Translations under genes and position numbers: made by a program
NCBI RefSeq assembly: GCF_900100795.1
Contig: NZ_FNCO01000001.1
Coordinates: 248,001-312,000, forward strand
Length of the DNA: 64,000 bases
From: Pseudomonas abietaniphila
GTDB taxonomy: Bacteria > Pseudomonadota > Gammaproteobacteria > Pseudomonadales > Pseudomonadaceae
Reading direction: 5' to 3'
Notes under the pieces: model-generated
What the model was told of the DNA's origin: nothing
Seen by the model: the letters and a program-made list of their open reading frames with translations, nothing else
Database searches by the model: none
Shown here: positions 15,768 to 25,422 of the stretch, in pieces
Layout: the number at the start of each line of letters is the position of its first letter
Position numbering within the stretch: the first letter of the stretch is position 1

Positions 15768-16685
15768 CTAACGATCCCGTGCGAAGAGCGGCATGCGCTC
15801 GGTAATCCAGTTCAGGCACTCTTCGGCAGCAGCGGACAACGGGCGCCGGGCTTTTACCAACAGGCGTGCGTGAGCGCTCTGGAAAAAACTGTGGTTGATG
15901 GGAAGCGCGACGAGTTCGTCTCCTGTGATACTCAAAGAGTCCGCAAATCCACCCAGTAACGTGATGCCGTTGCCCCGGCTTACAAAACGTCGCAGCCCTT
16001 CCAGCGAGTTGGTGACCAAGGTGGGGTGCAGTTGCAGGTTTTCCGAGAAAGCGACCCAGCGCACGGCTTGGCCGAGGCCATATTCCGGGGGCATGAGAGC
16101 GAGCGGGTAGTCGAGCAGCTCCCTGACCTCCACCGCAGTGCCGCGCAACGCCAGAGGATGACGTGCATGCACCAGCAGTTCCACCGGCTGCGAAGCGCTG
16201 CGCCGGTATTCGATTTCGGGGTGAGGGGAGGGGTTGTAGGCCAGTCCGATGTGGGCTTTGTTCTGCGCAACTTCGGTGAGCACCTCGTCCACCGGCAGAA
16301 TGTCCATCATTATCCTGAGCCCGGGATAGGTCGTACAAAAATCGGTGAGCACTGACTCCATAAGCCCGTCCACATAGCCCTGACTCAAAACGATGCGGAT
16401 CTCACCGGTTTGCAAGCCCATCAGTGCATTCAGTTGGTCTTCCAGACGCTCCTGCTCAGACTGACAGCCGCGCCAGAAGTCCAGAAGGTAGTGGGCAGCC
16501 GCAGTGGGCTGCACACCCCGGGCCTGACGCTCGAACAACAGCGCGCCCACCTCGCTTTCCAGCAGTTTGATCTGCCGGGTAATGACCGAAGGCGCTGTGT
16601 TCAGATTGTCTGCAGCGCCCCGGATCGATCCGCTTTTGAGCACCTCGTAGAAGTAGCGTATTCGACGCTGGTTGAGTTCGCGCAT
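15768..16685 (-). CDS. LysR-family regulator
   Basis: 305 residues from the ATG at 16685, fixed by GGAGGTG seven bases upstream; the frame continues to 16742. The N-terminal winged HTH ([36 protein letters not shown]) is followed by the periplasmic-binding-like effector domain. Divergent from an ACS permease + M81 peptidase pair, the usual arrangement for a LysR regulator and its target. A palindrome GTTGC-N7-GCAAC begins 11 bases from its start codon; the same bipartite site recurs before the creatininase gene, so this protein probably controls both. Confidence 0.9.
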   Translation of the reverse strand: MRELNQRRIRYFYEVLKSGSIRGAADNLNTAPSVITRQIKLLESEVGALLFERQARGVQPTAAAHYLLDFWRGCQSEQERLEDQLNALMGLQTGEIRIVLSQGYVDGLMESVLTDFCTTYPGLRIMMDILPVDEVLTEVAQNKAHIGLAYNPSPHPEIEYRRSASQPVELLVHARHPLALRGTAVEVRELLDYPLALMPPEYGLGQAVRWVAFSENLQLHPTLVTNSLEGLRRFVSRGNGITLLGGFADSLSITGDELVALPINHSFFQSAHARLLVKARRPLSAAAEECLNWITERMPLFARDR

Positions 16686-16695
16686 GTTCACCTCC

Positions 16696-16738
16696 GTTGC
16701 TCGAATGGCAACGATAGCAGCAATAAGTTGCTCTTGCT
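16696..16738. promoter_or_regulatory. Bipartite LysR-type operator, copy 1
   Basis: GTTGCTCGAATGGCAAC at 16696-16712 (arms GTTGC/GCAAC, spacer 7), then GTTGCTCTTGCT at 16727-16738. It lies in the LysR/permease divergent region. The two elements are 31 bases apart start to start, exactly as in the copy at 25507-25549. This fits the LysR pattern of a recognition site plus an activation site about three helical turns on. Confidence 0.6.
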
Positions 16739-16818
16739 GCATCGGCCTCTGCGACGGACGATTGGGCCATCGAGCAGGCGATCACCTTGCGCCTGGCTTA
16801 CCCACACGAGGTCTGGCC

Positions 16819-18132
16819 ATGTCAGTCGAATCGAACAACAACAATAATCCAGATGCACTGTCCCGCCTGTATCGCAAGATCAGTTGGAGGCTGTTGCCGT
16901 TTCTGCTCCTCTGTTACGTCTTCGCGTATCTGGATCGCGTCAACATCGGCTTCGCCAAATTGCAGATGCAGGCGGATCTGGGATTCAACGACAAGGTGTA
17001 CGGTATCGCCGCCGGTATGTTTTTCGTGGGCTATGTGCTGTTTGAAGTCCCCAGCAATCTGATGCTTCCAAAAGTCGGCGTGCGCCGCACCGTGGGCCGG
17101 ATCATGGTGTTGTGGGGGCTGACGTCGACGAGCATGCTGTTCGTCCAGAGCCAAACCACCTTTTATGTATTGCGCTTCATCCTCGGCGTGTTCGAAGCTG
17201 GCTTCGCTCCTGCGATGATTTTCTACATGACCTATTGGTATGCGCAGAAACGCATGGCCAGTGTGATGTCGATCATCTGGTTGGCGGCGCCCCTGGCTGG
17301 CATTTTTGCAGCGCCCGTTTCCACCTGGATCATGGACGCCTTCGCCGGTCACGGTGGGTTGGCGGGGTGGCAGTGGATGTTCCTGTTGGAGGGGCTGCCC
17401 TGTGCGGCACTCGGCGTTGTTGCCTGGTTCTATCTGACCGATCGACCGGCAGATGCGGATTGGTTAAGCGCAGATGAAAAGCGATTACTGGCGGCGCAAG
17501 TCAACGTGGAAAAGGCCCCCCACCACTCGTTCAAGGCCGTCATGCGTGATCCAAAAATCTACCTGCTTGCGGCAGCCTATTTCTGTCTTTTGAACGGCAT
17601 CTACACGACCAGCTTCTGGTTACCGACGTTGCTACGAGACGCGGGAATTGCCGACATCAAACAAATCGGACTGTACACGGCCATTCCTTACGTCGCGGCG
17701 GTGGTCGCAATGATTGTTTTCAGCCGCAGCTCCGATCGACACGGGGAGCGACGGCTGCACAGTGCCATCCCCGCGTTGATCGCCGCTGTGGCATTGGCAT
17801 GCAGTACGCAAATCATCGGCAATCTTTTCTGGACGATGGTGAGCCTGATCGTTGCAACTTCCATGAGCTGGGTGGCCTATACCGTGTTTTGGGCCATGCC
17901 TGGCCAATTCCTCAAAGGCGATAGCGCGGCAGGCGGAATCGCCTTGATCAACAGCATCGGCCAGACCGGCGGCTTTTTCAGCCCGATTATCATCGGATGG
18001 GCGAAAACGGCGACCGGGACCACCAGCAGCGGCCTGTTGTTGATGTCGTCGCTGCTGGTCGTCGGAGCGCTGTTATTGCTGGCCAGTCGTGCGCCGGAGC
18101 AATCAATCGCAAGCGCGTTGCCTGTGCAGTGA
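16819..18132 (+). CDS. MFS permease, anion:cation symporter (ACS) family
   Basis: 437 residues from the ATG at 16819, preceded by GAGG. About 12 helices, with the ACS motif YLDRVNIGFAKLQM after helix 1, and clear similarity over its length to the permease at 35. An Asn-rich stretch (NNNNNP) lies near the N terminus. It imports an organic anion. It is followed 55 bases later by the M81 peptidase gene, so it probably brings in the substrate hydrolysed there. The LysR regulator is divergent. Confidence 0.9.
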   Translation: MSVESNNNNNPDALSRLYRKISWRLLPFLLLCYVFAYLDRVNIGFAKLQMQADLGFNDKVYGIAAGMFFVGYVLFEVPSNLMLPKVGVRRTVGRIMVLWGLTSTSMLFVQSQTTFYVLRFILGVFEAGFAPAMIFYMTYWYAQKRMASVMSIIWLAAPLAGIFAAPVSTWIMDAFAGHGGLAGWQWMFLLEGLPCAALGVVAWFYLTDRPADADWLSADEKRLLAAQVNVEKAPHHSFKAVMRDPKIYLLAAAYFCLLNGIYTTSFWLPTLLRDAGIADIKQIGLYTAIPYVAAVVAMIVFSRSSDRHGERRLHSAIPALIAAVALACSTQIIGNLFWTMVSLIVATSMSWVAYTVFWAMPGQFLKGDSAAGGIALINSIGQTGGFFSPIIIGWAKTATGTTSSGLLLMSSLLVVGALLLLASRAPEQSIASALPVQ

Positions 18133-18187
18133 GCGGTCATCGCAGCAGGCCGATTTCTGACGAATGCGGGTTTCAGGAGTGAGGTTC

Positions 18188-19741
18188 ATGAACATGCGGA
18201 TACTGATCGCAGGCTTCCAGCACGAGACCAATACGTTCGCACCCTCCAGGGCGACATACGTAAGCTTCGAAAAAGGCGAGGGCTTTCCAATGATGGCCCG
18301 TGGCGCAGCGGTACTTGAATTGCGCGATGTCAACGTCGCTGCCGGTGGTTTCATCCAGGCCGCTGAGCAAGCGGGTCATGAACTGCTACCGGTGATCTGG
18401 GCGGGGGCGAGCCCGAGTGCGCACGTCGAGCAGAGTGCCTATGAACGCATCGTCGGTGAGATTACCGACGCGGCCCGCCAGTGGAATTTCGATGCCATCT
18501 ATCTGGATCTGCACGGCGCGATGGTCGCCGAACATACGGACGACGGGGAAGGGACATTGTTGGAGCGTTTGCGGGCGATCGTAGGGCCTCAGTTGCCGAT
18601 CGTGGTGTCGCTGGATCTGCACGCGAACCTCACTCAGAAGATGTTCCATCACGCAGACGCGCTGGTCGCCTACCGCACGTACCCGCATGTCGATCTGGCA
18701 GAGACGGGACGCCGGGCCGCTGAGTTGCTGGAGCAGCGAGTGACTCGGGCCGAACCGTATCGATCGGTCATGCAACGGATACCGTTTCTGATCCCCATCA
18801 ATGGCATGTGTACGCTGCTCGATCCTGCCAGGTCCTTCTACGGTCGTCTGGCCGAGCTCGAAACGGACGGGGTGCAGTCGCTGTCGTTCTCCCCGGGATT
18901 CCCGGCGGCGGATTTTCCCGAATGCGGCCCAGCCATCTGGGGACATGGCAGTGATCCTGCCGCCGTCCAGCAGGCGGTCTCGGCGCTGTACGATTTGCTG
19001 CTGGCCGAGGAGGCGCAGTGGACAGTCACGCTGCTCGAGCCCGATGACGCCGTTCAGGAAGCGATGCGGCTCAGTGCAGGGGCGAGCAAGCCCGTGATCA
19101 TAGCCGATACCCAGGACAATCCGGGCGCTGGCGCAGACTCCAACACTACGGGAATGCTGCGGGCGTTGATACGCAACGGCGCAGTGAACGCCGCGATTGG
19201 TCTGATCTGGGATCCGCAAGCGGCGCACGCCGCCCATGACGCCGGTGTTGGGGCCTTCATCGATATTGGGTTAGGCGGCTGCCCGAACGTTGCGGGGGAC
19301 CAACCTCTATACGGCCGCTTTGAGGTGATGTCGCTGTCCGACGGTCGTTGCCGTTTCGACGGCCCGATGATGCAAGGCATGCTCGCGCAGCTGGGTCCGG
19401 TGGCGTGTCTCAGGATCGATGGCGTTCTGATAGCCGTCAGTTCTAACAAGGCACAAATGTTTGATCGCAATCTCTACCGGGTCGCAGGCATCGAACCTGA
19501 ACGCATGAGGATTCTGGTCAATAAAAGCTCGGTGCATTTTCGCGCCGACTTCGAACCCATCGCCGAGGCTGTGCTGGTGGCGAAAGTACCCGGGCCGGCG
19601 GTTGCCGATCCTTCAGCGCTGGACTGGACCCGTCTGACCGAAGGCATCCGTACGCGCCCCATGGGTAATCCGTTCAGGCGCGTCTCCCGGGAAACCAGAG
19701 CAGCAGCGATGCCAGCAGTTGGCTGCCTGCATAAAACGTGA
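18188..19741 (+). CDS. M81-family metallopeptidase (MlrC / microcystinase C-like)
   Basis: 517 residues. Start taken as ATG 18188 with GAGTGAGG upstream (ATG 18194 possible). M81 hallmarks: RILIAGFQHETNTFAPS at the N terminus, YLDLHGAMVAEHTDDGEG, VVSLDLHANLTQKM, AYRTYPHVDLAETGRRAAEL and ADTQDNPGAGADSNTTGML. The family holds Zn hydrolases that cleave unusual amide bonds, including linearised microcystin; most members act on small catabolic substrates. The last roughly 20 residues (RRVSRETRAAAMPAVG..) run into the 3' end of the convergent permease gene and look like a non-native tail. Operon with the ACS permease. Confidence 0.88.
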   Translation: MNMRILIAGFQHETNTFAPSRATYVSFEKGEGFPMMARGAAVLELRDVNVAAGGFIQAAEQAGHELLPVIWAGASPSAHVEQSAYERIVGEITDAARQWNFDAIYLDLHGAMVAEHTDDGEGTLLERLRAIVGPQLPIVVSLDLHANLTQKMFHHADALVAYRTYPHVDLAETGRRAAELLEQRVTRAEPYRSVMQRIPFLIPINGMCTLLDPARSFYGRLAELETDGVQSLSFSPGFPAADFPECGPAIWGHGSDPAAVQQAVSALYDLLLAEEAQWTVTLLEPDDAVQEAMRLSAGASKPVIIADTQDNPGAGADSNTTGMLRALIRNGAVNAAIGLIWDPQAAHAAHDAGVGAFIDIGLGGCPNVAGDQPLYGRFEVMSLSDGRCRFDGPMMQGMLAQLGPVACLRIDGVLIAVSSNKAQMFDRNLYRVAGIEPERMRILVNKSSVHFRADFEPIAEAVLVAKVPGPAVADPSALDWTRLTEGIRTRPMGNPFRRVSRETRAAAMPAVGCLHKT

Positions 19742-20930
19742 ACAGCCCTTGATGGGTCCAGCCGGAGTCGAGCAACAGTCCCGCCACCGCCGGAGAAAGG
19801 ATCGCACCCAGGCGTGCCGTGGCCAGGACGAGACCGACGCCGCTGGTGCGCAGAGGGGCGGTGAACGCTTGTGCCGTCAGGTTGTACAGGGCCGCCACTG
19901 CACCGTTCAGCAGCAGGCCCGCCAGGCAGCCCGCCGCGATGGACAGTCCTGGCACCTGCGTCACTGGAACCATGATTGCCATCAGGCCTGTGTTGAGTAG
20001 CAAGCAGCCCAATAGCAGTTGACGACAGCCGAATCGATTGGCCCCCAAACCCACGGTCAGCGCACCCAGCATACCGCCGGCGTTGAGGAGCATGCCGCCT
20101 GCGGCTCCGTTGTGCTCGGAGAAACCGCTCTGCATCAGCAGAGTCGGTGTCCAGCTCATCACGAAATAAAAGCCGAACATGAGGAGGAAAAATGCCAACG
20201 CCAACGAAGCTGTTTTTTGCCATTGCTCTGCGGAAAACAGCAACCGATACGCGTCCTTGCGCATCATCCGGGGCGGATCCTCTCCATGAAGTGGCCGCTC
20301 ACGCGTGTCATGGCTGAACGCCTGGCCGTGCCGCGACTCGCGAAAACAGCACGCGGCGATGACCGCTGCGCCCAACGTGATACAGCCGCCAGTCAGGAAA
20401 ACGTATCGCCATCCGGCGGTGTCATTCAATCCATGGGCAAGCGCGCCACACAACACGGCACCCAGGGCGAAGGCCATCGACTGAAGTGCGACCGCCAACC
20501 CGCGCCGATCTGGACTGGCATGTTCGTAGGTCAACACATTTGCCATCACCAGCATCACCCCGACGCCGATGCCGGTCATGAAGCGTGCGCTCAGCAGCGG
20601 TCCGATCCCCGGACTTTTGAACGAGATGAGCATGCCCACGCCACTCAGCAGCAGGCTGATTACCAGCAACCTGTGACGACCATGACGCACGGCAATGGGC
20701 GCCGCGACGATGGAGCCGCAGGCCATGCCGACCAGTCCTGCGCTGAGCAGCATGCCGGTCTGCACGCCGTTCAGGCTCCACTCTTCGGCAACGCTGCCTG
20801 CCGTGAACGCCATGGCCATGACGTCCAGGCCATCGATCAGGTTGAACAGCATGCACAGTCCAACGATGCCCCACTGAGCGGTGGCCATCGGCATATTGGC
20901 GGCGGATCCGGATACCGAGTCTGTGTTCAT
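19674..20930 (-). CDS. MFS transporter, aromatic acid:H+ symporter (AAHS)-like
   Basis: 418 residues, about 12 helices. The N terminus has the AAHS-like feature LFNLIDGLDVMAMAFT (acidic residue in helix 1) and SAGLVGMACGSIVAAPIA. AAHS carriers import benzoate-type and other aromatic acids. The ribosome binding site AGGATG precedes the ATG. Its 3' end overlaps the convergent M81 gene by 68 bases, an unusually large overlap. No aromatic catabolic genes adjoin it, so the substrate is open. Confidence 0.88.
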   Translation of the reverse strand: MNTDSVSGSAANMPMATAQWGIVGLCMLFNLIDGLDVMAMAFTAGSVAEEWSLNGVQTGMLLSAGLVGMACGSIVAAPIAVRHGRHRLLVISLLLSGVGMLISFKSPGIGPLLSARFMTGIGVGVMLVMANVLTYEHASPDRRGLAVALQSMAFALGAVLCGALAHGLNDTAGWRYVFLTGGCITLGAAVIAACCFRESRHGQAFSHDTRERPLHGEDPPRMMRKDAYRLLFSAEQWQKTASLALAFFLLMFGFYFVMSWTPTLLMQSGFSEHNGAAGGMLLNAGGMLGALTVGLGANRFGCRQLLLGCLLLNTGLMAIMVPVTQVPGLSIAAGCLAGLLLNGAVAALYNLTAQAFTAPLRTSGVGLVLATARLGAILSPAVAGLLLDSGWTHQGLFTFYAGSQLLASLLLWFPGRRA

Positions 20931-21205
20931 TCACATCCTTTTTTACGTGCATTTGCGCTTGCAACGATGGCGTGCGGGCTGTCTGCCGTCACCGCCAGCC
21001 GCACCGTTCAAGCCTGCAACAGCAACATGCGTCTGTCGTGTGTGGCAAGTCATACCTTGGTATCGATCGACACCATGGTGCAATCGTCCGGCGCAGGGTC
21101 CTGGTGATCTGATGGAGCCTGGATGCACCGGATCCCACCGTCCCACGAGGGAAACTCCGGTAACGGTCGCCTCCGGGTCGGCCACTTACTGATAGGAGAT
21201 TCAAA

Positions 21206-22570
21206 ATGCCTGTAGCTTGTCCGGGTTTCACTTTGCGCTCTGATCTGACGTCCTCCGTGAGGATGAGTGTACTGGGGCTGGCGTTGATAACGAGTGGCGG
21301 TGCATGGGCGGCGAGCACTGCTGTCGGTGCGTCGTCCAGCACCGCCGCAACGACCGCTTCCGATTCGATTCGACCTTATCGGGTTCATGTCGATGAAGCC
21401 CAGTTGATCGATTTGCGCAAGCGCATCGCGGCGACCCGCTGGCCCGATAAAGAGACCGTCAATAATGACGCTCAGGGCGTGCAACTGGCTCAGGTTCAAG
21501 CACTCTTGAAATACTGGGGCGACGGTTATGACTGGCGCAAGGCCGAGGCGAAGCTCAATGCACTGCCTGAGTTCATCACCACCATCGACGGCGTCGACAT
21601 CCAGTTCATTCACGTTCGGTCGCGCAACCCCAACGCAATGCCGTTGCTGTTGACACACGGATGGCCTGGTTCGCAATTCGAGTTTCTTAAAACCATCGGG
21701 CCGCTGACCGATCCGGTGGCGTTCGGCGGTAAGGTCAAAGATTCGTTCGACGTCATCATTCCCTCTATTCCCGGACATGGATTTTCCGGCAAGCCCACCG
21801 AACTCGGCTGGGGGCCTGACCGCGTTGCCAAAGCCTGGGACGTGCTGATGAGGCGTCTTGGCTACAAATATTACGTATCGCAGGGTGGGGATCATGGCTC
21901 GGTGATTTCTGATGCATGGGGTCGTCTTAATCCGCCCGGGCTGCTGGGTATTCACCTGAACATGCCTGCAACCGTACCCCCTGAGCTGGTCAAACCGATC
22001 AACAGCGGGGATCCCGCACCGGCAGGGCTGACCGAACCTGAGCGTAAAGCGTTTGATGCCCTGAGCACGTTCTTCGGCCGCAACGCCGCGTACGGGGCGA
22101 TGATGGTCACCCGCCCTCAGACCATTGGCTACCTGCTTGCGGACTCCCCAGCCGGTACTGCGGCGTGGATGTACGAGAAGTTCGCCGCTTGGACGGACAG
22201 CGGCGGTCAGCCTGAACGCGTGCTCACCCGTGACGAAATGCTGGATGACATCAGCCTGTACTGGCTGACGAACACTGGCGCGTCGTCATCGCGTTTCTAT
22301 TGGGAAAACAACAACAACAACTTCAGCGCCGTCGCGCAGAAAACCACCAACATCAAGGTTCCGGTGGCGATCACAGTGTTCCCGCACGAGATCTATCAGG
22401 CGCCGAAAAGCTGGGCGCAACGCGCGTACCCATCACTTTCCTATTACAGCCAGGTCAGCAAGGGCGGTCATTTCGCATCGTGGGAGCAACCGCAATTGTT
22501 TAGCGAAGAGTTGCGCGAAGCCTTTCGGCCATTGCGCGTAAGGCTCGACGCGACAAAGGTCGACCACTGA
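21206..22570 (+). CDS. Exported epoxide hydrolase-family alpha/beta hydrolase
   Basis: 454 residues. A signal-like N terminus (hydrophobic MSVLGLALITSGGAWA, about 20-36) is followed by the epoxide hydrolase N-terminal domain (IRPYRVHVDEAQLIDLRKRI, about 53-160) and the alpha/beta hydrolase core: oxyanion motif THGWPGSQFEF, IPSIPGHGFS, nucleophile Asp in SQGGDHGSV, and a late His in SKGGHFASWEQP. The plan matches microsomal/juvenile-hormone-type bacterial epoxide hydrolases, with an added export signal. GGAG precedes the ATG. A second exported hydrolase gene follows 62 bases on, probably the same operon. Confidence 0.87.
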   Translation: MPVACPGFTLRSDLTSSVRMSVLGLALITSGGAWAASTAVGASSSTAATTASDSIRPYRVHVDEAQLIDLRKRIAATRWPDKETVNNDAQGVQLAQVQALLKYWGDGYDWRKAEAKLNALPEFITTIDGVDIQFIHVRSRNPNAMPLLLTHGWPGSQFEFLKTIGPLTDPVAFGGKVKDSFDVIIPSIPGHGFSGKPTELGWGPDRVAKAWDVLMRRLGYKYYVSQGGDHGSVISDAWGRLNPPGLLGIHLNMPATVPPELVKPINSGDPAPAGLTEPERKAFDALSTFFGRNAAYGAMMVTRPQTIGYLLADSPAGTAAWMYEKFAAWTDSGGQPERVLTRDEMLDDISLYWLTNTGASSSRFYWENNNNNFSAVAQKTTNIKVPVAITVFPHEIYQAPKSWAQRAYPSLSYYSQVSKGGHFASWEQPQLFSEELREAFRPLRVRLDATKVDH

Positions 22571-22632
22571 TTCATCCACAACTGATTCAACACACCGAGC
22601 CGCTGGATGGCGGTTCGATACGGAGAAACACC

Positions 22633-23706
22633 ATGAAGATGACCCTGTTGAAATCGCCTGACAGACCTCGACGCCTGCGCACTGCTGCCCCCTTTCTTCT
22701 GGTGGCCGCTTTTCTGCAATTTGGAGCGATGAGCGTAGGGTTCTCCCAAGCCAATGCTGCCGATGTACCGGCGTCCACGATTCGCGCAATCACACCGGGG
22801 GCGACTACATCCTTCGGCGAACTGAAGCACGTCAAGGCAGGATTGCTGGATGTGTCCTACGCGGAGATCGGACCGGCGGATGGCCCGGTGGTCATTCTCC
22901 TGCACGGCTGGCCGTATGACATTCATAGCTACACCGATGTCGCGCCGGCCCTCGCCGAAAAAGGCTACCGCGTGCTCATCCCGTCCGCTCGTGGGTACGG
23001 CGACACACGTTTTCTCTCAACCAAGACGCTGCGCAACGGACAACCGGCGGCGCTGGCCACCGACCTGATCGACTTCATGGACGCCTTGAAGATTAAGCAG
23101 GCCGTGCTTGGCGGATATGACTGGGGCGCTCGTACCGCCGACATCGTCGCAGCGCTGTGGCCGGAGCGGGTGAAAGCGCTGGTCGCAGTGAGCGGTTACC
23201 TGATTGGCAGCCAGGCGGCAGGCAAGACACCGCTGCCACCGGCGGCAGAGTTGCAGTGGTGGTACCAGTTTTACTTTGCCACCGAGCGTGGTCGTCAGGG
23301 TTACGAGAAGAACACCCATGACTTCGCAAAGCTGATCTGGAAGCTGGCTTCACCCAAGTGGGATTTTGACGACGCGACGTTCGATCGCAGCGCCGCTTCC
23401 CTGCAAAACCCGGATCACGTCGCCGTCTCGGTTTTCAACTATCGCTGGCGCCTGAACCTGATCAAAGGAGAGCCCAGATACGATGCTATCGAGAAAAAAC
23501 TGGCGGGCTTCCCATCCATCCGTGTTCCGACGATCACCCTTGAAGGCGACGCGAACGGCGCGCCACACCCACCCGCCGAGGCTTACGCCAAACGCTTCAC
23601 CGGCAAGTACGAGTATCGCCTGATCAGCGGCGGCATCGGCCACAACCTGCCGCAGGAGGCTCCACAAGCTTTCGCTCAGGCGGTGATCGACGCGGATCAT
23701 CTCTAG
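22633..23706 (+). CDS. Exported alpha/beta hydrolase (epoxide hydrolase / dehalogenase-like)
   Basis: 357 residues. Signal peptide with hydrophobic core FLLVAAFLQFGAMSVGF and an ANAADV cleavage region (about residue 43). Core motifs: LLHGWPYDIHSY, SARGYGDTRF, Asp nucleophile in GGYDWGARTAD and catalytic His in GGIGHNLPQEAP. An Asp nucleophile fits epoxide hydrolases or haloalkane dehalogenases rather than esterases. GGAG precedes the ATG. Paired with the epoxide hydrolase upstream; the two may act on successive or alternative periplasmic substrates. Confidence 0.85.
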   Translation: MKMTLLKSPDRPRRLRTAAPFLLVAAFLQFGAMSVGFSQANAADVPASTIRAITPGATTSFGELKHVKAGLLDVSYAEIGPADGPVVILLHGWPYDIHSYTDVAPALAEKGYRVLIPSARGYGDTRFLSTKTLRNGQPAALATDLIDFMDALKIKQAVLGGYDWGARTADIVAALWPERVKALVAVSGYLIGSQAAGKTPLPPAAELQWWYQFYFATERGRQGYEKNTHDFAKLIWKLASPKWDFDDATFDRSAASLQNPDHVAVSVFNYRWRLNLIKGEPRYDAIEKKLAGFPSIRVPTITLEGDANGAPHPPAEAYAKRFTGKYEYRLISGGIGHNLPQEAPQAFAQAVIDADHL

Positions 23707-23783
23707 CGGTCTCTCTGCTGCTATGGAGCGTCAAATCGCCTGCCTTACGGAGGATCATTGCAGGTGATGGGGCAGACCATTCC

Positions 23784-23808
23784 CTCGCCTGTTGCACCGG
23801 CAGGCGAG
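23784..23808. terminator. Possible terminator hairpin between convergent genes
   Basis: CTCGCCTG, nine-base loop, CAGGCGAG, located between the convergent hydrolase and oxidoreductase genes. There is no clear T run, so termination is uncertain. Confidence 0.4.
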
Positions 23809-23822
23809 GAGTGGTGGCTGCA

Positions 23823-24788
23823 TCATGGAATGAGGATGAGCTTTCCCGTGGTCTTCCGGCTTTGAAGGTCGGTCAATGCCTTGTCTGCATCAGCCAGCGG
23901 ATACACGCCGCCGATTTCAATGGTAAGTGCTCCGCAGCGTAGCCAATCGAACAGTTGCCCGGCCTTCTCCCTCAGCAGATCCGGCGTATGAATATGGTCG
24001 AAAAACACGGCATACCCAAGCTTGATGCTTTTCGGCAAGCTCATGATGTCAATGGGGCCGGGGCCGCCTAGCACGGGCCCGTACCAGCAAAACGTGCCGG
24101 CTCGACGCAATGCGTCGAGCGATCCCTGAAAGGTGGCAGGTCCTGACCCGTCGTAAACGACGTGGACGCCTTCACCTGCGGACAGACGAATCGCTTCTTG
24201 CGCGAACGTCCCGTTGTCACTGACGATGACGTGGTCGGCGCCCGCCGCCTTGGCAACGGCTATTTTCGCCTCGCTGGAAACGCGACTGATGACGGTGCCG
24301 CCTCGGAGTTTGATGATCTGTGTCAGCAACCGACCCAAACCACCGGCGCCCGCATGCACAAGCGCGATGTCGCCTGGCTGGACGGGATAAAAGCAGGTCG
24401 CGAAGTGGCTTGCGGTCAGGCCTTGCATCATCACCGCGGCGGCGGTGTGATCATCGATGTCGTCAGGGATTTTCACCAGCGCATCCACGTCCGCAACGAT
24501 TTGCTGAGCGTAGCTGTGCCGAACGAAAACCCAGGCGACCCGATCTCCGATCTGGAAACCCGTTACCTCGGCGCCCATTGCTACGATCCGGCCAGCGCCT
24601 TCGACGCCAGGGACGTCCGGCCTGTAATTACCGCCCATTGCGCCGGTTTTTGCGGCCAGGTCCATAAAGTTCACGCCGATGGCCGAAACCTCGACGGTGA
24701 CCTGATGAGGGCCCGACACAGGCGGCTCAACCTGTTCGTACGTCAGCACGACGCTCTCGCCCGATGGGATGACTTTGACAGCTTTCAT
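23823..24788 (-). CDS. Quinone oxidoreductase-like MDR protein (NADPH-dependent)
   Basis: 321 residues of the zeta-crystallin/quinone oxidoreductase branch of the medium-chain dehydrogenases. No zinc ligands of the classical type; GVEGAGRIVAMG in the catalytic domain and HAGAGGLGRLLTQI as the nucleotide-binding turn. It likely reduces quinones or reactive alkenals in the cytoplasm. GGAG precedes the ATG. It lies 50 bases downstream of a TetR gene on the same strand; an operator-like sequence sits before each of the two genes, implying joint repression. Confidence 0.88.
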   Translation of the reverse strand: MKAVKVIPSGESVVLTYEQVEPPVSGPHQVTVEVSAIGVNFMDLAAKTGAMGGNYRPDVPGVEGAGRIVAMGAEVTGFQIGDRVAWVFVRHSYAQQIVADVDALVKIPDDIDDHTAAAVMMQGLTASHFATCFYPVQPGDIALVHAGAGGLGRLLTQIIKLRGGTVISRVSSEAKIAVAKAAGADHVIVSDNGTFAQEAIRLSAGEGVHVVYDGSGPATFQGSLDALRRAGTFCWYGPVLGGPGPIDIMSLPKSIKLGYAVFFDHIHTPDLLREKAGQLFDWLRCGALTIEIGGVYPLADADKALTDLQSRKTTGKLILIP

Positions 24789-24802
24789 GGGGTTCTCCGT
24801 TA

Positions 24803-24820
24803 TTGAACGATCAGTCCAGA
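24803..24820. promoter_or_regulatory. TetR operator-like site before the oxidoreductase gene
   Basis: Contains GAACGATCAGTCCA, matching the site upstream of the TetR gene (consensus GAAYGATCRGTCMA). It resembles the GACYGATC-type operators of small TetR repressors of the YxaF/LmrA sort. Confidence 0.5.
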
Positions 24821-24838
24821 ATGGGGTAAAAAAAGCGT

Positions 24839-25405
24839 CTATCGCAACGCGCGTAATGCCATTTCTTTGAGGGATGCGAGGTGAGCCTGATCCGCTCCTC
24901 CTCGTGCTGCGATCCGGATTCCAGTGACACTGGCGAGCAAAAAATCGACGACTGATTCAGGGTCAAGATCCGGCGATATGTGGCCTTCCGACTGAGCGAT
25001 GCGCACCTGCTCGGCAACGCCGTTTCGCAGAACGCTTCCCATCGTCTGGCGAATCTGAGAGATCTCGGATTCCGTATCCCCAAACTCGCAAATCGAGCCA
25101 ATCCCCAGGCAGCCGCGATGGGCCTCGTGCACGACCCGGTCAAGGAATGCGGCGATGCCAGCGTAGCCATCGGATTGCCCTCGCACTGTTGCCAGATGGG
25201 CCGTAACCTCGCTTGAGCTGTAGTGGCGTAGAGCGGCGAGGTACAGATTCCATTTGTCACCGAACGTCGCGTACAGGCTCTGACGACCAATTCGCATGGA
25301 TTCGGTCAGCATGACCGCTGAGGTTCCTTCGAACCCGTGCTCACGGAAGACCTCGACAGCCGCGTTTAGCGCCTGCTCTTCATCAAACTCTCTGGGTCTG
25401 GCCAT
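24839..25405 (-). CDS. TetR-family repressor
   Basis: 188 residues. The N-terminal HTH (about 10-50: ALNAAVEVFREHGFEGTSAV, RQSLYATFGDKWNLYLAAL) is followed by a helical ligand domain with GCLGIGSICEFGDTESEI, typical of the TetR group near reductases of reactive carbonyls. No strong ribosome binding site is visible before the ATG. Probably represses itself and the quinone oxidoreductase downstream through the paired sites. Confidence 0.88.
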   Translation of the reverse strand: MARPREFDEEQALNAAVEVFREHGFEGTSAVMLTESMRIGRQSLYATFGDKWNLYLAALRHYSSSEVTAHLATVRGQSDGYAGIAAFLDRVVHEAHRGCLGIGSICEFGDTESEISQIRQTMGSVLRNGVAEQVRIAQSEGHISPDLDPESVVDFLLASVTGIRIAARGGADQAHLASLKEMALRALR

Positions 25406-25422
25406 GGTTTATGCCGTGGTTT

